Shown in pieces: positions 38,172-49,859 of a DNA stretch of 64,000 bases (the first letter of the stretch is position 1; each line of letters opens with the position of its first letter). Source of the stretch: Piscicola geometra (taxonomy: Eukaryota; Annelida; Clitellata; Hirudinida; Piscicolidae); assembly GCA_943735955.1 (NCBI GenBank), contig OX030959.1, positions 1,597,725-1,661,724 of the forward strand, read 5' to 3'. Under the pieces are notes generated by a model. The model worked only from the letters and a program-made list of their open reading frames with translations. It was not told where the DNA came from and did no database searches. Made by a program: the position numbers and the translations under genes.

Positions 38172-41096
38172 TCAGTATCTGTTGGAAGGCGTTTCCGAGA
38201 AGGAGGAGGCAACAGCGGCCGACGCTGCCTGCCTGACTCCCCTGTTGCTCATCACTCCGTCTGCCAGCTCCCGCTGAGCGCGCTCGAAACTAGCGTCTGT
38301 GTTCCTATAGTAACGAAGCACCTTGTGATTGGATGGAGGTCATGAGGAAAAGTTCGTGATAGATTTGTTGGCAAGCAGTTTCACATCACACCATTGACTC
38401 CTTTATATTATTTATATTAAGAAGTCCATGCATCACACCCACCAAGCATGCAAGTCCATGCATCACACCCATCCAAGCATGCAAGTCCATGCATCACACG
38501 CACCCAAGCATGCAAGTCCATGCATCACACGCACCCAAGCATGCAAGTCCATGCATCACACGCACCCAAGCATGCAAGTCCATGCATCACACGCACCCAA
38601 GCATGCAAGTCTACTCACCCTGAGGATGAAGAAGTAGCCCACAGCTGCATTCAAGACGAAGATGGCTCCCACAACCACCATGAAGACACCCACTCCACTG
38701 TTCACTCCTGACGCTGTCGCTATGCCGCTGATGAAGCCACTGTGGTTGTGGTGGTGGAGGTAGTGGTCGTCATGGTGGTAGTGATAGTGATAAGGTATTT
38801 GGTGGCTGTGTTTGTGCGCTCCTTGCTTTTCACCATGGCATACATACAGCATAGACTTATACGTACAAAAAACAAACAATAAAAATCACCAACAAACGAA
38901 CAAACAAACGAACAAACAAACACACAGCAACACACACAAACATTCAAACATACACTCCGCCAGAGCCAGGAATACCAATGCACCAGACGACGAGGATGCT
39001 GTTGTGGATGAAGAAGGAGATGAAGTAGAGGAAGTAGTTGAAGCTGCTGTCGCTCCTGTCGTTGGAGAAAGGTTGTGTGGTGGAGTGGTTGTGTGGTGGA
39101 GTGGTTGTGTGGTCGAGTGGTTGTGTGGTGGAGTGGTTTGTGTGGTGAAGTGGTTGTGTGGTGGAGTGGTTGTGTGGTGGAGTGGTTGTGTGGTGGAGTG
39201 GTTGTGTGGTGGAGTGGTTATGTGGTGGAGTGGTTGTGTGGTGGAGTGGTTGTGTGGTGGAGTGGTTGTGTGGTGGAGTGGTTGTGTGGTGGATTGGTTG
39301 TGTAGTGGAGTGATAATTACTCAATTATTCTGTGGTGGAGTGGTTGTGTGGTTGGTGTGGTTGGTGGAGCGGGTGGTTGGTGTGGTTTGTGTGGTTGTGT
39401 GTCAAGGTGGCTGTGTGGTTTTCCAAATAAATGTTCAGCACCTGAAAGCCTTGTAGACGCTCCTGAAGCAGAAGACGTATACAAGGGGCGGGAAGATGAA
39501 GAGGTAGAGGATGGACAGACCAAACGTGGTTCCCGAGGTCTGCGTGGACCCAGCCAGGAGGTTGCTCAAGGCAGCCAGAAGATTCAAGACCATCGTGCAT
39601 GAGAAGGCTGTGGTGTGACGTGCGTGTAGTAGGGGTGTGTGCAGTTATAAAGAGGTGGTGAGGGTGTGGTGGTAGTGAGTTGAGTGATGGTGGGTGCAGT
39701 TAAGAAGTGGGTGTGTTGGTAGTGGATGGAGTGGGTGGTGAAATGTGACTAAAACAAGATCTTCATGTCTCCACGATCAATCCCACCCACATTTTTTTCC
39801 CCACCCACTCACATCTCACCATTATTGCAACATCATCTCACTATTATCTCCCCCCTTCCCCCCCTCCCCCCCCAAGCACATCTCTCTTTGACGCCAACCC
39901 ACCCACGCACCAATCCAGGCGATGAAGTGCTGTCTGACGATGAGTTGGAACCTCTGTGGGATGTCCATGTTGATGTCCTGGCGGAAGCAAGGTCGCACCG
40001 GACAGCAGAGAGGAAGTGGTGGAAAGTTCTTTTCTTCTCCTGCGAGGGGAAAATATCAGTTTTGGAGATTGTTAAGGTGCCATGGTGATGATAATGGTGG
40101 AGAGGAGCATTATAGATGATGATGATAGTTATCGTGATGATCAAAACAGTTCAATCAAAAGATCTCTCATGGCCTGAATGATGTCAACAAGCATTCAAGC
40201 AAACTCGGATTGCTACTCATGCCGTTCGCACACCTCATGCTTCTCACGGTGATAATGATGATGAAGATGATGACAATGAAAATGATGATGAAGATGATTA
40301 ATTATGATGATAATAGTGATGATGTTGATGATGACGCACCCCTCATACCACTCACCTACAATGCCCTGGTTTATTCTCTGCTCCCTGCGCTCCAAATCTG
40401 CTGCCTTCCTTTCCAGCTCCTCCTGCTGCTTCTTCAGCATCTCCTGTGCTGCTGCGGCCTGCTGCTGGTTGCTCGAGGCTATGGTGAGAGGAGCAGACAT
40501 TCCATCATTCGCTTGTAACACAGCTGGAGGCTTTTCCTGTAGCAAATGAAGAATGTAAAATTTAAAAGATCCACTGTAATGGTTAAACATTCTAATCTAA
40601 TCTAATCTAATCTAATCTAATCTAATAGCGTAGTTTTATTATAATATTCCATTTTAGAGTATTCACTAAAAACTCAAACCATTAGAAGTGAGCAACTTAC
40701 ATTCCTCTGTCCTTCATTGTCGAAAGGATTGAACTCACTCAAACCATCTGTTGTGGCCTGCCTAGCTGCTCCTGATCGAGCCTGAGCCACTGAGGTGTCC
40801 TGAGGGGGCAGAAGAGCGCTCTTGAATTAGATGAAAAAGCTCTATAGAAATTTATTTGATTGAGTTTATATCTAATTTATTTCAAAAAGAAAAAAAAAAT
40901 GTTTTCTAAATTTAATTTTAAAATAATAATTCAAACTGTAAAAAAAATTAGTGTTTTATGTCCTAGATTTTTGATTAAACTTTAAAGTTTAAAGCATTCA
41001 TTTTAGATAAGGAAACCCTGAAATGGGAGTAATAAAAAATTAAAACAAATCTACTTCAAATGGATTTTGGAAAGGGTTTGAATCAAATTCTTCCAT
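38172..41096 (-). CDS. SCAMP: secretory carrier-associated membrane protein
   Basis: A 329-residue protein in eight exons: 41055-41096, 40701-40799, 40356-40536, 39911-40039, 39442-39607, 38954-39055, 38619-38739, 38172-38321. SCAMPs are four-pass proteins of secretory and endocytic vesicles that act in membrane recycling. The N-terminus has three NPF motifs (SNPFQNPFE and EFNPFDN), which bind EH-domain proteins; then comes a Gln/Glu coiled coil (EMLKKQQEELERKAADLERR). The amphipathic pre-membrane segment is PPLPLCCPVRPCFRQDI. Four hydrophobic spans follow (VLNLLAALSNLLAG, ILYLFIFPPLVYVFCF, NYFLYFISFFIHNSI and VFMVVVGAIFVLNAAVGYFF), and the cytoplasmic tail begins RYYRNTDASFERAQREL. Domain order and length match animal SCAMPs (about 329-347). 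Which vertebrate paralogue is closest cannot be told. The donor after the sixth exon was placed at GT|GTATGT because only that restores frame. Confidence 0.94.
38428..38612. repeat. 31-bp tandem repeat abutting a SCAMP splice donor
   Basis: Six copies of a unit made of AAGCATGCAAGTCCATGCAT and CACACGCACCC. On the minus strand the first copy starts 7 bases into the intron that follows the SCAMP exon at 38619-38739, and each unit carries a GGGTGCGTGTG block that looks like a splice donor. Confidence 0.95.
39071..39316. repeat. 16-bp minisatellite near a SCAMP splice acceptor
   Basis: About 15 copies of GGTTGTGTGGTGGAGT, starting about 12 bp upstream of the acceptor of the SCAMP exon at 38954-39055. 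The unit shares TGTGGTGGAGT with the 13-bp minisatellite at 484-1165. A looser TGTGGTTGGTG tract runs on to about 39,420. Confidence 0.93.
40591..40626. repeat. (TCTAA)n pentanucleotide repeat
   Basis: Seven copies in the SCAMP intron between the second and third exons. The unit is neither TTAGGG nor TTAGG, so it is not a telomeric repeat. Confidence 0.95.
40811..40860 (+). mobile_element. retroposon 3' tail in SCAMP intron 1
   Basis: AGAGCGCTCTTGAATTAGAT followed by AAGCTCTATAGAAATTTATT and a TTGATTGAG end, a diverged copy of the tail at 4565-4635. The rest of the 255-bp intron is AT-rich. Confidence 0.55.
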
Positions 41097-41613
41097 TGTG
41101 AGCAGCCGAACCTAGAAAAAGGTAAATCACTTAAAGTTAAAGAGTAATTAGATTTATTAGAAGTATATTAACATTCACAAGACAGAAATGTAAACAGCCT
41201 GATTGGCCAGGTGAGCAGAGATACAGATATCTTAAGATTTTTTACTCCCTATTTATAAAAATTTTTTAAATATTAGTTTTGAATTTGGTTTAAAAATGTA
41301 ATTTAAATTTATATTTTATAGGTTCATTTCCGTTTTAAAAATTATATAATAATAATTTTTTCACATATCAAAAAAATTATTTGATTATTAAAAATTTAAA
41401 TTTATTTTTAAAGACTATGTTACTTAATTAAAATTTATAATTTAAAAAATGAAACGCTTTAAAACAATTGCAATTACTTTCACTTTTATAATTAGGCTTT
41501 AATTCTTAATCTCACAAATTGTGTTTTTTTAATCTTTTGCTAATTTAAAGTACTAATTTTTAAAAAAATTAAAATTCATTTTGCATGTATTAATAATTAA
41601 CACGCATTTGGAA
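41097..41613. promoter_or_regulatory. divergent SCAMP/TAF8 promoter region
   Basis: The start codons of SCAMP (minus) and TAF8 (plus) are 517 bp apart with nothing between them. Both 5' UTRs and one shared, or two close, promoters must lie here unless further 5' exons exist. The sequence is very AT-rich and shows no clear TATA box or CpG cluster. This is inferred from gene arrangement only. Confidence 0.5.
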
Positions 41614-44600
41614 ATGTCTGTAGATATACTGACCAGAAAGCTTATCAAAGTGGTAGTGGGCAACATTGTTCAAGAATGTGGCTTCGAGAAGACGCAAGAA
41701 GTGTGTTTGGAAGTGCTCTGTGAGATATATGCTGCGTGTTAGTTCAATATTATGTATGAATCTTTCAACCATTATATTATTTATTAAATAATTTAATTTC
41801 AATTCCAGCATACAAAATACTTCTTGCACAATATAAAATTTTAGTTTTGAGAGAAGTGGTGCAGACGACTAAGGCGTATGCAGAACTTGCAGGCAGGACT
41901 CAGCCGTTGGTCACTGATGTTGTCATGGCCTTCACCGAACTGGGTCCATCTCTTTCTATTTCTTTTCTGCACTTCATTTCCTATATTTTCCAAATAGTTT
42001 TTTGACTACTCATACAAGTAAAAAGTATAAAAAAAACTTTCAGGCTTTGACTACTCAGGTCTGCAAAAGCCATCCCAATTGAACCAGTGCCTCTTGCTAT
42101 CAAGACGTTAGCTTGATGTTGTTATCATCATCAACATCATCATAATCATCATTATTGTCATCATCATCATCCTTTTCATCAATGTTCAAACACTTTGCTC
42201 TTATTGATTGAAGAAGCTTACAATTCAAAGAGGGTCACAACAGACTGAAATACTCATCGACTCAACAGTTATAAAGTAGTTTTCATGCATGCGTGCACTC
42301 ATCCATCTATCCACCAGTGATCAAAGCCACCAGTCCGAACAGCACTGCGAGCAAGGTGCTGAAGGTGGGAGAAACCAAGACCCTCACCCACGCCCCCTCC
42401 TACCTGCCCTCTCTTCCCGACCCCCACACCTACATCAAGACATATGTGCGGTTTTAGCCATTTTCAATATTCATGGTCATATTATCTTCCTCAAACCATT
42501 GAGATTATCATCAATCAATCACTTTATCTTCTAACCAAACCAATCTTTTGATGATAATGATGATGATGATGATTATTATTATTAATTGATATAGCGCCAT
42601 GGAAAGCAACTGAGGCGTTTTTTCCCATCTTACCACTCCATATCTATACCACTCTCACTCATCTCAAAGCCTTAAAATCAACATCAATTCAAACGCTCTC
42701 TCTACTTACCAAAACAATTTGTTCAATGATTTTCTACACACACACACGCACACACAAACACACATACACACACACACACACAGGCTCCGATCAGTGCGCT
42801 GAGTGACTACCAGGAGCTGCGCAAGAAGATCTCCACGCAGAAGGACAACACCGAGAAGGCGCTCTCCCGCTTCATCGCCATGACAGGCGCCACTGAGAAC
42901 CTCTTCCCCGAGGACCCCTACGCCTTCCCCCGTGAGCACTCCTTTGTTTGTTACTTCCCCTGTGAGCACTCCTTTGTTTGTTACTTCCCCTGTGAGCACT
43001 CCTTTGTTTGTTACTTCCCCTGTGAGCACTCCTTTGTTTGTTACTTCCCCTGTGAGCACTCCTTTGTTTGTTACTTCCCCTGTGAGCACTCCTTTGTTTG
43101 TTACTTCCCTGTGAGCACTTCTTTGTTTGTTACTTCCCCTGTAAGCACTCCTTTGTTTGTTACTTCCTATTGTGAGCACTTCTTTGTTTGTTACTTCCTA
43201 TTGTGAGCACTCCTTTGTTTGTTACTTCCTATTGTGAGCGCTCCTTTGTTTGTTACTTCATATTGTGAGCACTCCTTTGTTTGTTACTTCCCCTGTGAGC
43301 ACTCCTTTGTTTGTTACTTCCCCTGTGAGCACTCCTTTGTTTGTTACTTCCCTGTGAGCACTTCTTTGTTTGTTACTTCCCCTGTAAGCACTCCTTTGTT
43401 TGTTACTTCCTATTGTGAGCACTTCTTTGTTTGTTACTTCCTATTGTGAGCACTCCTTTGTTTGTTACTTCCCCTGTGAGCACTCTTTTGTTTGTTACTT
43501 CCTATTGTGAGCACTCCTTTGTTTGTTACTTCCTATTGTGAGCACTCCTTTGTTTGTTACTTCCTATTGTGAGCACTCCTTTGTTTGTTATTTCCTCTTT
43601 GAGCACTCCTTTGTTTGTTACTTCCTATTGTGAGCACTCCTTTGTTTGTTACTTCCTATTGTGAGCACTCCTTTGTTTGTTACTTCCCCTGTGAGCACTC
43701 CTTTGTTTGTTACTTCCTATTGTGAGCACTCCTTTGTTTGTTACTTCCTATTGTGAGCACTCCTTTGTTTGTTACTTCCTATTGTGAGCACTCCTTTGTT
43801 TGTTACTTCCTATTGTGAGCACTCCTTTGTTTGTTACTTCCTATTGTGAGCACTCCTTTGTTTGTTACTTCCTATTGTGAGCACTTTGTTTGTTACTTCC
43901 TATTGTGAGCACTCCTTTGTTTGTTACTTCCTATTGTGAGCACTCCTTTGTTTGTTACTTCCCCTGTGAGCACTCTTTTGTTTGTTACTTCCTATTGTGA
44001 GCACTCCTTTGTTTGTTACTTCCTATTGTGAGCACTTCTTTGTTTGTTACTTCCTATTGTGAGCACTCCTTTGTTTGTTACTTCCTATTGTGAGCACTCC
44101 TTTGTTTGTTACTTCCTATTGTGAGCACTCCTTTGTTTGTTACTTCCCCTGTGAGCACTCTTTTGTTTGTTACTTCCTATTGTGAGCACTCCTTTGTTTG
44201 TTACTTCCTATTGTGAGCACTTTGTTTGTTACTTCCTATTGTGAGCACTTTGTTTGTTACTTCCTATTGTGAGCACTTTGTTTGTTACTTCCTATTGTGA
44301 GCACTCCTTTGTTTGTTACTTCCTATTGTGAGCACTCCTTTGTTTGTTACTTCCCCTGTGAGCACTCTTTTGTTTGTTACTTCCTATTGTGAGCACTCCT
44401 TTGTTTGTTACTTCCTATTGTGAGCACTCCTTTGTTTGTTACTTCCTATTGTGAGCACTCCTTTGTTTGTTATTTCCTCTTTGAGCACTCCTTTGTTTGT
44501 TACTTCCTATTGTGAGCACTCCTTTGTTTGTTACTTCCCCTGTGAGCACTCCTTTGTTTGTTACTTCCTATTGTGAGCACTCCTTTGTTTGTTACTTCCT

Positions 44601-45081
44601 ATTGTGAGCACTCCTTTGTTTGTTACTTCCTATTGTGAGCACTTCTTTGTTTGTTACTTCCTATTGTGAGCACTCCTTTGTTTGTTACTTCCTATTGTGA
44701 GCACTTTGTTTGTTACTTCCTATTGTGAGCACTCCTTTGTTTGTTACTTCCTATTGTGAGCACTTTGTTTGTTACTTCCTATTGTGAGCACCACTTTGTT
44801 ACTCTATCATGGGTAGAATAGCATGGTATGATCCTGGTAGACTATCATTGAGGTTAATCACCACCACCATTGCTGCTGCTGCTGCAGTGATAGCCAGCAG
44901 AGTGACAAGTCTGCCTGAGAATGTGATAATGAAGGAGGATATGGAGGAGGATGAGGAAGAGGAGGAGGAGGAAGGGGAGAGGGCAAAGATGGATGAGGGA
45001 GGGAAGGGAGAGGAGGGGGAGGAGGATGCGCCCATTGACAACCCCTACCTCAAGCCCATCATCATGCCCGATGTCAGCTGA
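41614..45081 (+). CDS. TAF8: TFIID subunit 8
   Basis: A 251-residue protein in six exons: 41614-41737, 41845-41943, 42044-42106, 42318-42445, 42784-42931, 44888-45081. TAF8 pairs with TAF10 through a histone fold and joins TAF2 to the general transcription factor TFIID in the nucleus. The histone fold covers about residues 5-75 (LIKVVVGNIVQECGFEKTQE, RTQPLVTDVVMAFTELGF). The TAF8-specific region follows: SYLPSLPDPHTYIKT, then SDYQELRKKISTQKDNTEKA and LSRFIAMTGATENLF, and FPLIASRV across the last splice. A very acidic stretch leads to the conserved end DAPIDNPYLKPI. Human TAF8 has 310 residues; the difference is in disordered parts. The intron between exons 5 and 6 is 1.96 kb, nearly all of it a 30-31 bp tandem repeat that begins at the splice donor. 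The 3' end faces the protocadherin 3' end 443 bp away. Confidence 0.93.
42586..42622 (-). mobile_element. retroposon 3' tail in TAF8 intron
   Basis: On the minus strand GCCTCAGTTGCTTTCCATGG is followed by CGCTATATCAATTAAT and (ATT)n, a variant of the LINE tail seen in BRCC3 and EIF3L introns. Confidence 0.55.
42932..44795. repeat. 30-31 bp minisatellite seeded at the TAF8 exon 5 donor
   Basis: About 60 copies of GTGAGCACTCCTTTGTTTGT plus TACTTCCCCT or TACTTCCTATT. Copy one is the first 30 bases of the intron itself. Variants are of two main kinds, CCCCT and CCTATT; they are mixed, with the CCCCT kind dense near the donor, and a few short units lack the CTCC. Almost every copy keeps GTGAGC, the same hexamer as the real donor. 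The two blocks at 42,932-43,200 and 43,260-43,450 repeat the same order of variants, evidence of larger-scale duplication. Confidence 0.97.
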
Positions 45082-45524
45082 TTGCTCTTGCCATTTTACT
45101 TTTCGTTTGACTCTAATTTACCACATCCTATTTGTCTTTTCAAGCATTAAACTTATAATTGTAGTCTAGTTCCATTTAGTACAGTGAGCTCAACTACGGC
45201 AGGTTTTTTGACCTTTATAGTGGTGATTTCTTTATATATTCTCTATTTTAATGTTTTTCAACAACGAAAATGAATAGATTTTTTGAGACACGAAATGTTT
45301 GAAATTATGTTACAGAAAATGAGACGTATAAAAAGTTCTTAAATGAAATTATGAACAGCAAAGGAAATTACAGGAATGCAACAATAAAGATTGAAGTGAA
45401 ACGCTCTATATGGAAAGTGAAAGACAAAAATACAGCATATTGATGTAGTTTAATGTCTATGATGAAACTGCCTTTAATCTTTAAAACCGCAGACCAAACT
45501 GCATAGAAGGACTTATCAAAAAAA

Positions 45525-48500
45525 CTACAAAATAGCATTTGTCTTGGGAACTAAATTCTGGAACATTGAGTAAGCTTGCATCGAGTTGAGCGCCAAGTCA
45601 TCGTCAGGCACCATTCCGTCGGTGTTGGCGAATGGTCTGCTGTAGAGGCCCACATAAGTGGGTGAGGACTTGACCGGCAGGTTGTTCTTGATGACTGCAG
45701 GAGGGTAGGGCGGATCTGGCAGCATGTCCATCGGGTTGGCCTTCTTGTCCATCATCACTTGCGACACGAGCAGAGGGTCCTCGTTGAACTTGTTGTGCGA
45801 GTTGAGTCGGTTCGAGGAGGGGATGGTCGAGTACTCGTGGATGTTGTAGTGAGTGGGCGTGTTGTTGGAGGCCATGTTGTTGTTGCCTTCGCAGTTCAGC
45901 CAACGAGAGAAACTCTGCTTTCTCTGGTTTAGTGCCTTCATCAGCCAGTCTGGACTGGTGGGAGCTGGGATTGTGTTTGAGTGGTCTGCAGGGATGCGTG
46001 TAAAAAAAAGATAAAAATAAAGTAAACTATTGAAATGGTAAAAAAAGATGTAGTATTTTTTTGCACTATAAAAAAAATAAAAATGTAAAAATCTTGACTT
46101 TATGTGAAGACAAACTGCCACCACCGTAGTCAGAAGAGGTGTACATGGTGTCTCTGTACGCGTGCAGGCTCCTGAACTTATCCATTGAGGGCTCTTCTGT
46201 CAGTGCTCTGCCGTACAAATCGAAACAAATAATAACCTCTATCTTAATCCATTGAATACTTCAAAATTAATTTTGTAATTTTAAATTTGTTTAATGCAAA
46301 TACCTAAAAGAAATGGTATAAACTTGGAAAAAGTTACTTTTATTTTATTCCATAGAAATAATTTAAAATTAATTTCAACTAATTTTTTTAGTGCAAAGAC
46401 ATGAAAGAATGAAGCAGCAGTTACCTGTTGTTGAGCATGTCAGCGAGGTTGTGGTTGAAGCACTTGTCGGCCTCCATGTCGACGTCTGAGCAGTAGAGAC
46501 GAGATGCCTTCTTGTCGTGGTTGGCCTGCAGAGGTTGAAGCGGGCGTCTTGAAAATGAAAATATTAACGAAAAAAAAATTAATTATGTTAAAAAAATTAA
46601 TTTGTAAAGTTAAATAACAATTGAATTTAAAGGAAAAACATAAAGTAAGAATGAAACCATCAAAGGCATTGAGAGCGCTCACCGAAGAAGCCAATGACAT
46701 GTCCCGGTTGAGGTTGGTGAGAACGATGGACTCAGTGGTGTCTGGGAGGTCTCCCATGATGAGACTCTCCCTCAGCTGACTGTGGTTCTCCGAGAGGTTG
46801 CACGGAAGTCCCCTGTCGTCCATCCTGTTCTCCACGTTGCAGGGATTGTACTTGATGTTCGCGTTGAAAATGTCGTAGTTGTTCTCAGTCGGAGGCGGTG
46901 GTTCTTTGGGCGCCTTTTTCGTTTCCTTGTGGGTGACCGAACACACGACGCAGATCAGAACGAGGATGATGAGCAGACAGCCAGCAGCCACTCCCACCAC
47001 GATGGCCAGGTGAGCCTCGGTGAGAATCCTCTGCACGGTGATCGGACGTGCTTGCGAGTGCGCCGCTGAGAGAGAGTCGACGAAGATTTCGAGTGTTGCC
47101 ACTGTCATCTTGGCCGGTGAGCCACAGTCCTTCACCAGCACCACGATGCTGAATGCACTCTCGTCAGGGGGAAGTTGTGAGTTGAGGAAGAGTTTTCCAG
47201 TGTCAGGGTTCATACGGAAGAGGTTGGGGTGGCTGCTCTGCGAGATGGTGTAGATGAGACGTGAGTTGTTGCCTTCATCGAGGTCTCTGGCGTGGATGGT
47301 CGCCAGGAGCTGGTCTGTGCTAGCCTGGTTCGAAATGTAAATCGTGTCGTTTCCGGAGACGGGAAAGTCGATGATGGGAGGGTTGTCGTTTTCGTCTAGC
47401 ACAAACACGTTGACCACTGCGGTGTCGTTCAAGTGGGGCAGCTGCTCATCAATGACGCAGGCCTTCAGCATATGAACGCTCTTCTCTTCTCGATCCAGCT
47501 TCCTGGTGGCGAAGATCATGCCGTTTTTCAAGTCAATCTTGAAAGACCTTGAACTCGTCTCGTTGCTGGAGAGGAGCGCAAACGATTTCTTCGACTTCAA
47601 ATCCAAATCAACAGCGGTCACTTGCCCGATCTTGTGTCTTCCGTGCCGATTCTCTGGCAGTGTGAAGTTGTAGACAGACTGTCTGAAACGCGGTGGCTCA
47701 TCGTTAACGTCGAGGACTGACACGTCGACAGTGGCACTGGACGACCTCCTTACCTTCGTCTCGTCGTCGCCGTCAGTGGCCACTATGGTGAACTTGTAGA
47801 AACTGTTCTTCTCCCTGTCTAGAGGCACCGTCGTCCAGATCTCAGCGCTGTGAAGAAATAAGGTTCAAGATTGAACTTTATTTGAATTTTTTGAATCAAT
47901 TAAATCAAATAATCTTCGGTTTTAAAATAAATAGAATCATAATAGTTTTAAAACAAAACATTAATTTTTTTTAATTTACAACACCTTTTTTCGTCGATTT
48001 GGAAAATGTCATCCGAGTCTGAGTGGATGGAGTAGGTGATCTGCCCATTGGCTCCCAGGTCACTGTCTTCTGCCCTCAAGTTGTAGTCCATTTTCTTGAG
48101 ACGGAAATTGTTTAATATGTTGAATTTGTCAATATTGAAACGCAGTAAATAAAAAATTTAAAAAATTTAAATGTACAGTGAGTTGCATAATCGCTCTTTT
48201 GTTTGACACTTTTCTCGTTTTATTATAGATTACAGCAATACAAACAGCAGAACGCACATCTCAGAAACACAGACAAACAACATTAAACCTGGAAAGCTTT
48301 TCTGTTTTCCGAGATGGAAATGTTGTAGTGCGACTTGGGAAAGGCGGGTGTGTTGTCGTTTACGTCGAGAACATTCACTGTGAACTTGGAGTGTGATGTG
48401 TGGCGGGGGTGCTCGCTGTCGACACATGTGACCACAAGCAGGTGCTCCTTGTCGACCTCCCTGTCGAGACTGGAACTAGTCTGAATCAAGTATTCGTTCT

Positions 48501-49859
48501 GAGACTCCTTCTTCAGCGAAAAGGGGTTGTCTTTCGACTGTGCAGAGGTGGTTTCATTTTCAAAATCCTACTGGTTTCTTATATGTTAAAACTATCACAG
48601 AAAAAACCCAACTCAAAGTTTTTCAAACTTCACAAAGCACACTCCAATAAAATACGCACCTGGTTGACTGAGAGATGGCACTGCACTGCGTTGTCTCCAT
48701 CTTCATCGCTCACCGAGAAACGAACCACCTTGCTCCTGACAGGCACGCTCTCCAGCAGATCCACCTCCTCCCTGCCATCATCGAAGGCCATCACAGGCTT
48801 GTTGTCGTTGATGTTTCCCACGTTGATGGTGACGGTGCCCTTGGCGGAGAGAGACTCAATGCCTTGGTCTCTGGCGATGACTTCCAGGGGAATCGAAGTC
48901 AACGACTCGTAGTCCAAATACTTGAGGAGGCTGATGACGCCTGTTGTTTTGTTGAGTTTGAAGAACTTACCGAATTGTTTTTCGGTTTTGTCCGAGAAGA
49001 AGTAGTGGATGAGGGAGTTGGAGCCTTCATCGAGGTCTGATGCGCTGATCGTGATGAGTTCCTTGCCTGGGGGAGTGTTCTCGTACACACTCACTTCGTT
49101 CTTCTCCACGAGGAACTGTGGTTTGTTGTCGTTCAGGTCGAGCACTGAAACTTCGACAATGGCAGATCCAGTCTTGTTGCCTCCATCTACTGCGACGATC
49201 TTCAGAGAGTATTTGGCTTGTTCCTCGCGGTCGAGTGGCTCGTTGCAATGCAGCCACACGTCGTGGATCTTGCCTTCATGCGATTTCTCAACTTCCAAGT
49301 GGAACCTCTGTAGGTTCTTGGAGTTTTGGCTTGGGTCGAGGTGGTAGCTGACCACTCCGAAAGCAGGACTGTCTCTGTCTTCAGCCAGGTGCAGAAGGAA
49401 GAACTTTCCAGGCGGCGTTGACTCCGAGATGTTGGTTTTCATGTACGGCTTGGAGAAGGTAGGCGTATGGTCGTTAATGTCCTCGATCTCAAACTCCAAG
49501 TTGGTGACGGTGAATGGGTTCTGTCGTATGATGCGGTACTTGAGAATGCACTCTGGCTCGTTGGGACAGAGTTTCTCTCGATCGACACCACTCGAAGACC
49601 TCACGACGCCCGTCGAGGCATCAAAGTCGAAGATTTCCAGGTTTTCTTGACTCTTATCGTGAAATATCTTGAGTGTGTTCGCTTCGAAATCTAATTCTTT
49701 CTTGAGGTCCAGGAGTATAGTGCCCACCATCATTTCTTCGTGGATCTTCTTGCGTACCAGCTTCTTCCCGCCCTCCCCTCCCACCACTGCACACCACGCC
49801 ATCACTACCAGCACCAGCCTCCATCGCATCTTCAGTCCACTTCCTATAGCTGCCTCCAT
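45525..49859 (-). CDS. protocadherin (seven cadherin repeats)
   Basis: A 1,125-residue single-pass adhesion protein in seven exons: 48660-49859, 48289-48537, 47985-48094, 46683-47847, 46425-46525, 46116-46207, 45525-45985. A signal peptide lies in the first 28 residues (LVLVVMAWCAVV). Calcium-binding linker motifs mark the repeat ends: DINDHTP near 128, DLNDNKP near 242, NINDNKP near 350, DVNDNTP near 458, DVNDEPP near 565 and DENDNPP near 670, followed by a seventh, less regular repeat (VKDCGSPAKMTVATLEIFVD). LDRE motifs are present in several repeats. One transmembrane helix, LAIVVGVAAGCLLIILVLIC, begins near 799, and the cytoplasmic tail is about 300 residues, with FSRWLNCEGNN, SSPTYVGLYSRPFANTDG and a disordered end. 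Homophilic cell adhesion, probably neural, is the family role. Seven repeats without an EGF or laminin domain place it among protocadherins of delta-1 size, but no orthologue can be named by eye. Unlike clustered vertebrate genes, the ectodomain is split by introns. Confidence 0.9.

Noticed and set aside
40591..40626. Telomere-type repeat
   Set aside because: The unit TCTAA is neither TTAGG nor TTAGGG and there are only seven copies.
42044..42106. Apparent frameshift in TAF8 exon 3, because another frame reads AKAIPIEPVPLAIKT
   Set aside because: Phases at both splice junctions support the first frame (GFDYSGLQKPSQLNQ). The proline-rich reading would not join the next exon in frame, so I take it as coincidence.
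42932..44795. CRISPR-like array
   Set aside because: The repeats are directly joined, with no unique spacers, and lie in an intron of a eukaryotic gene. It is a minisatellite.
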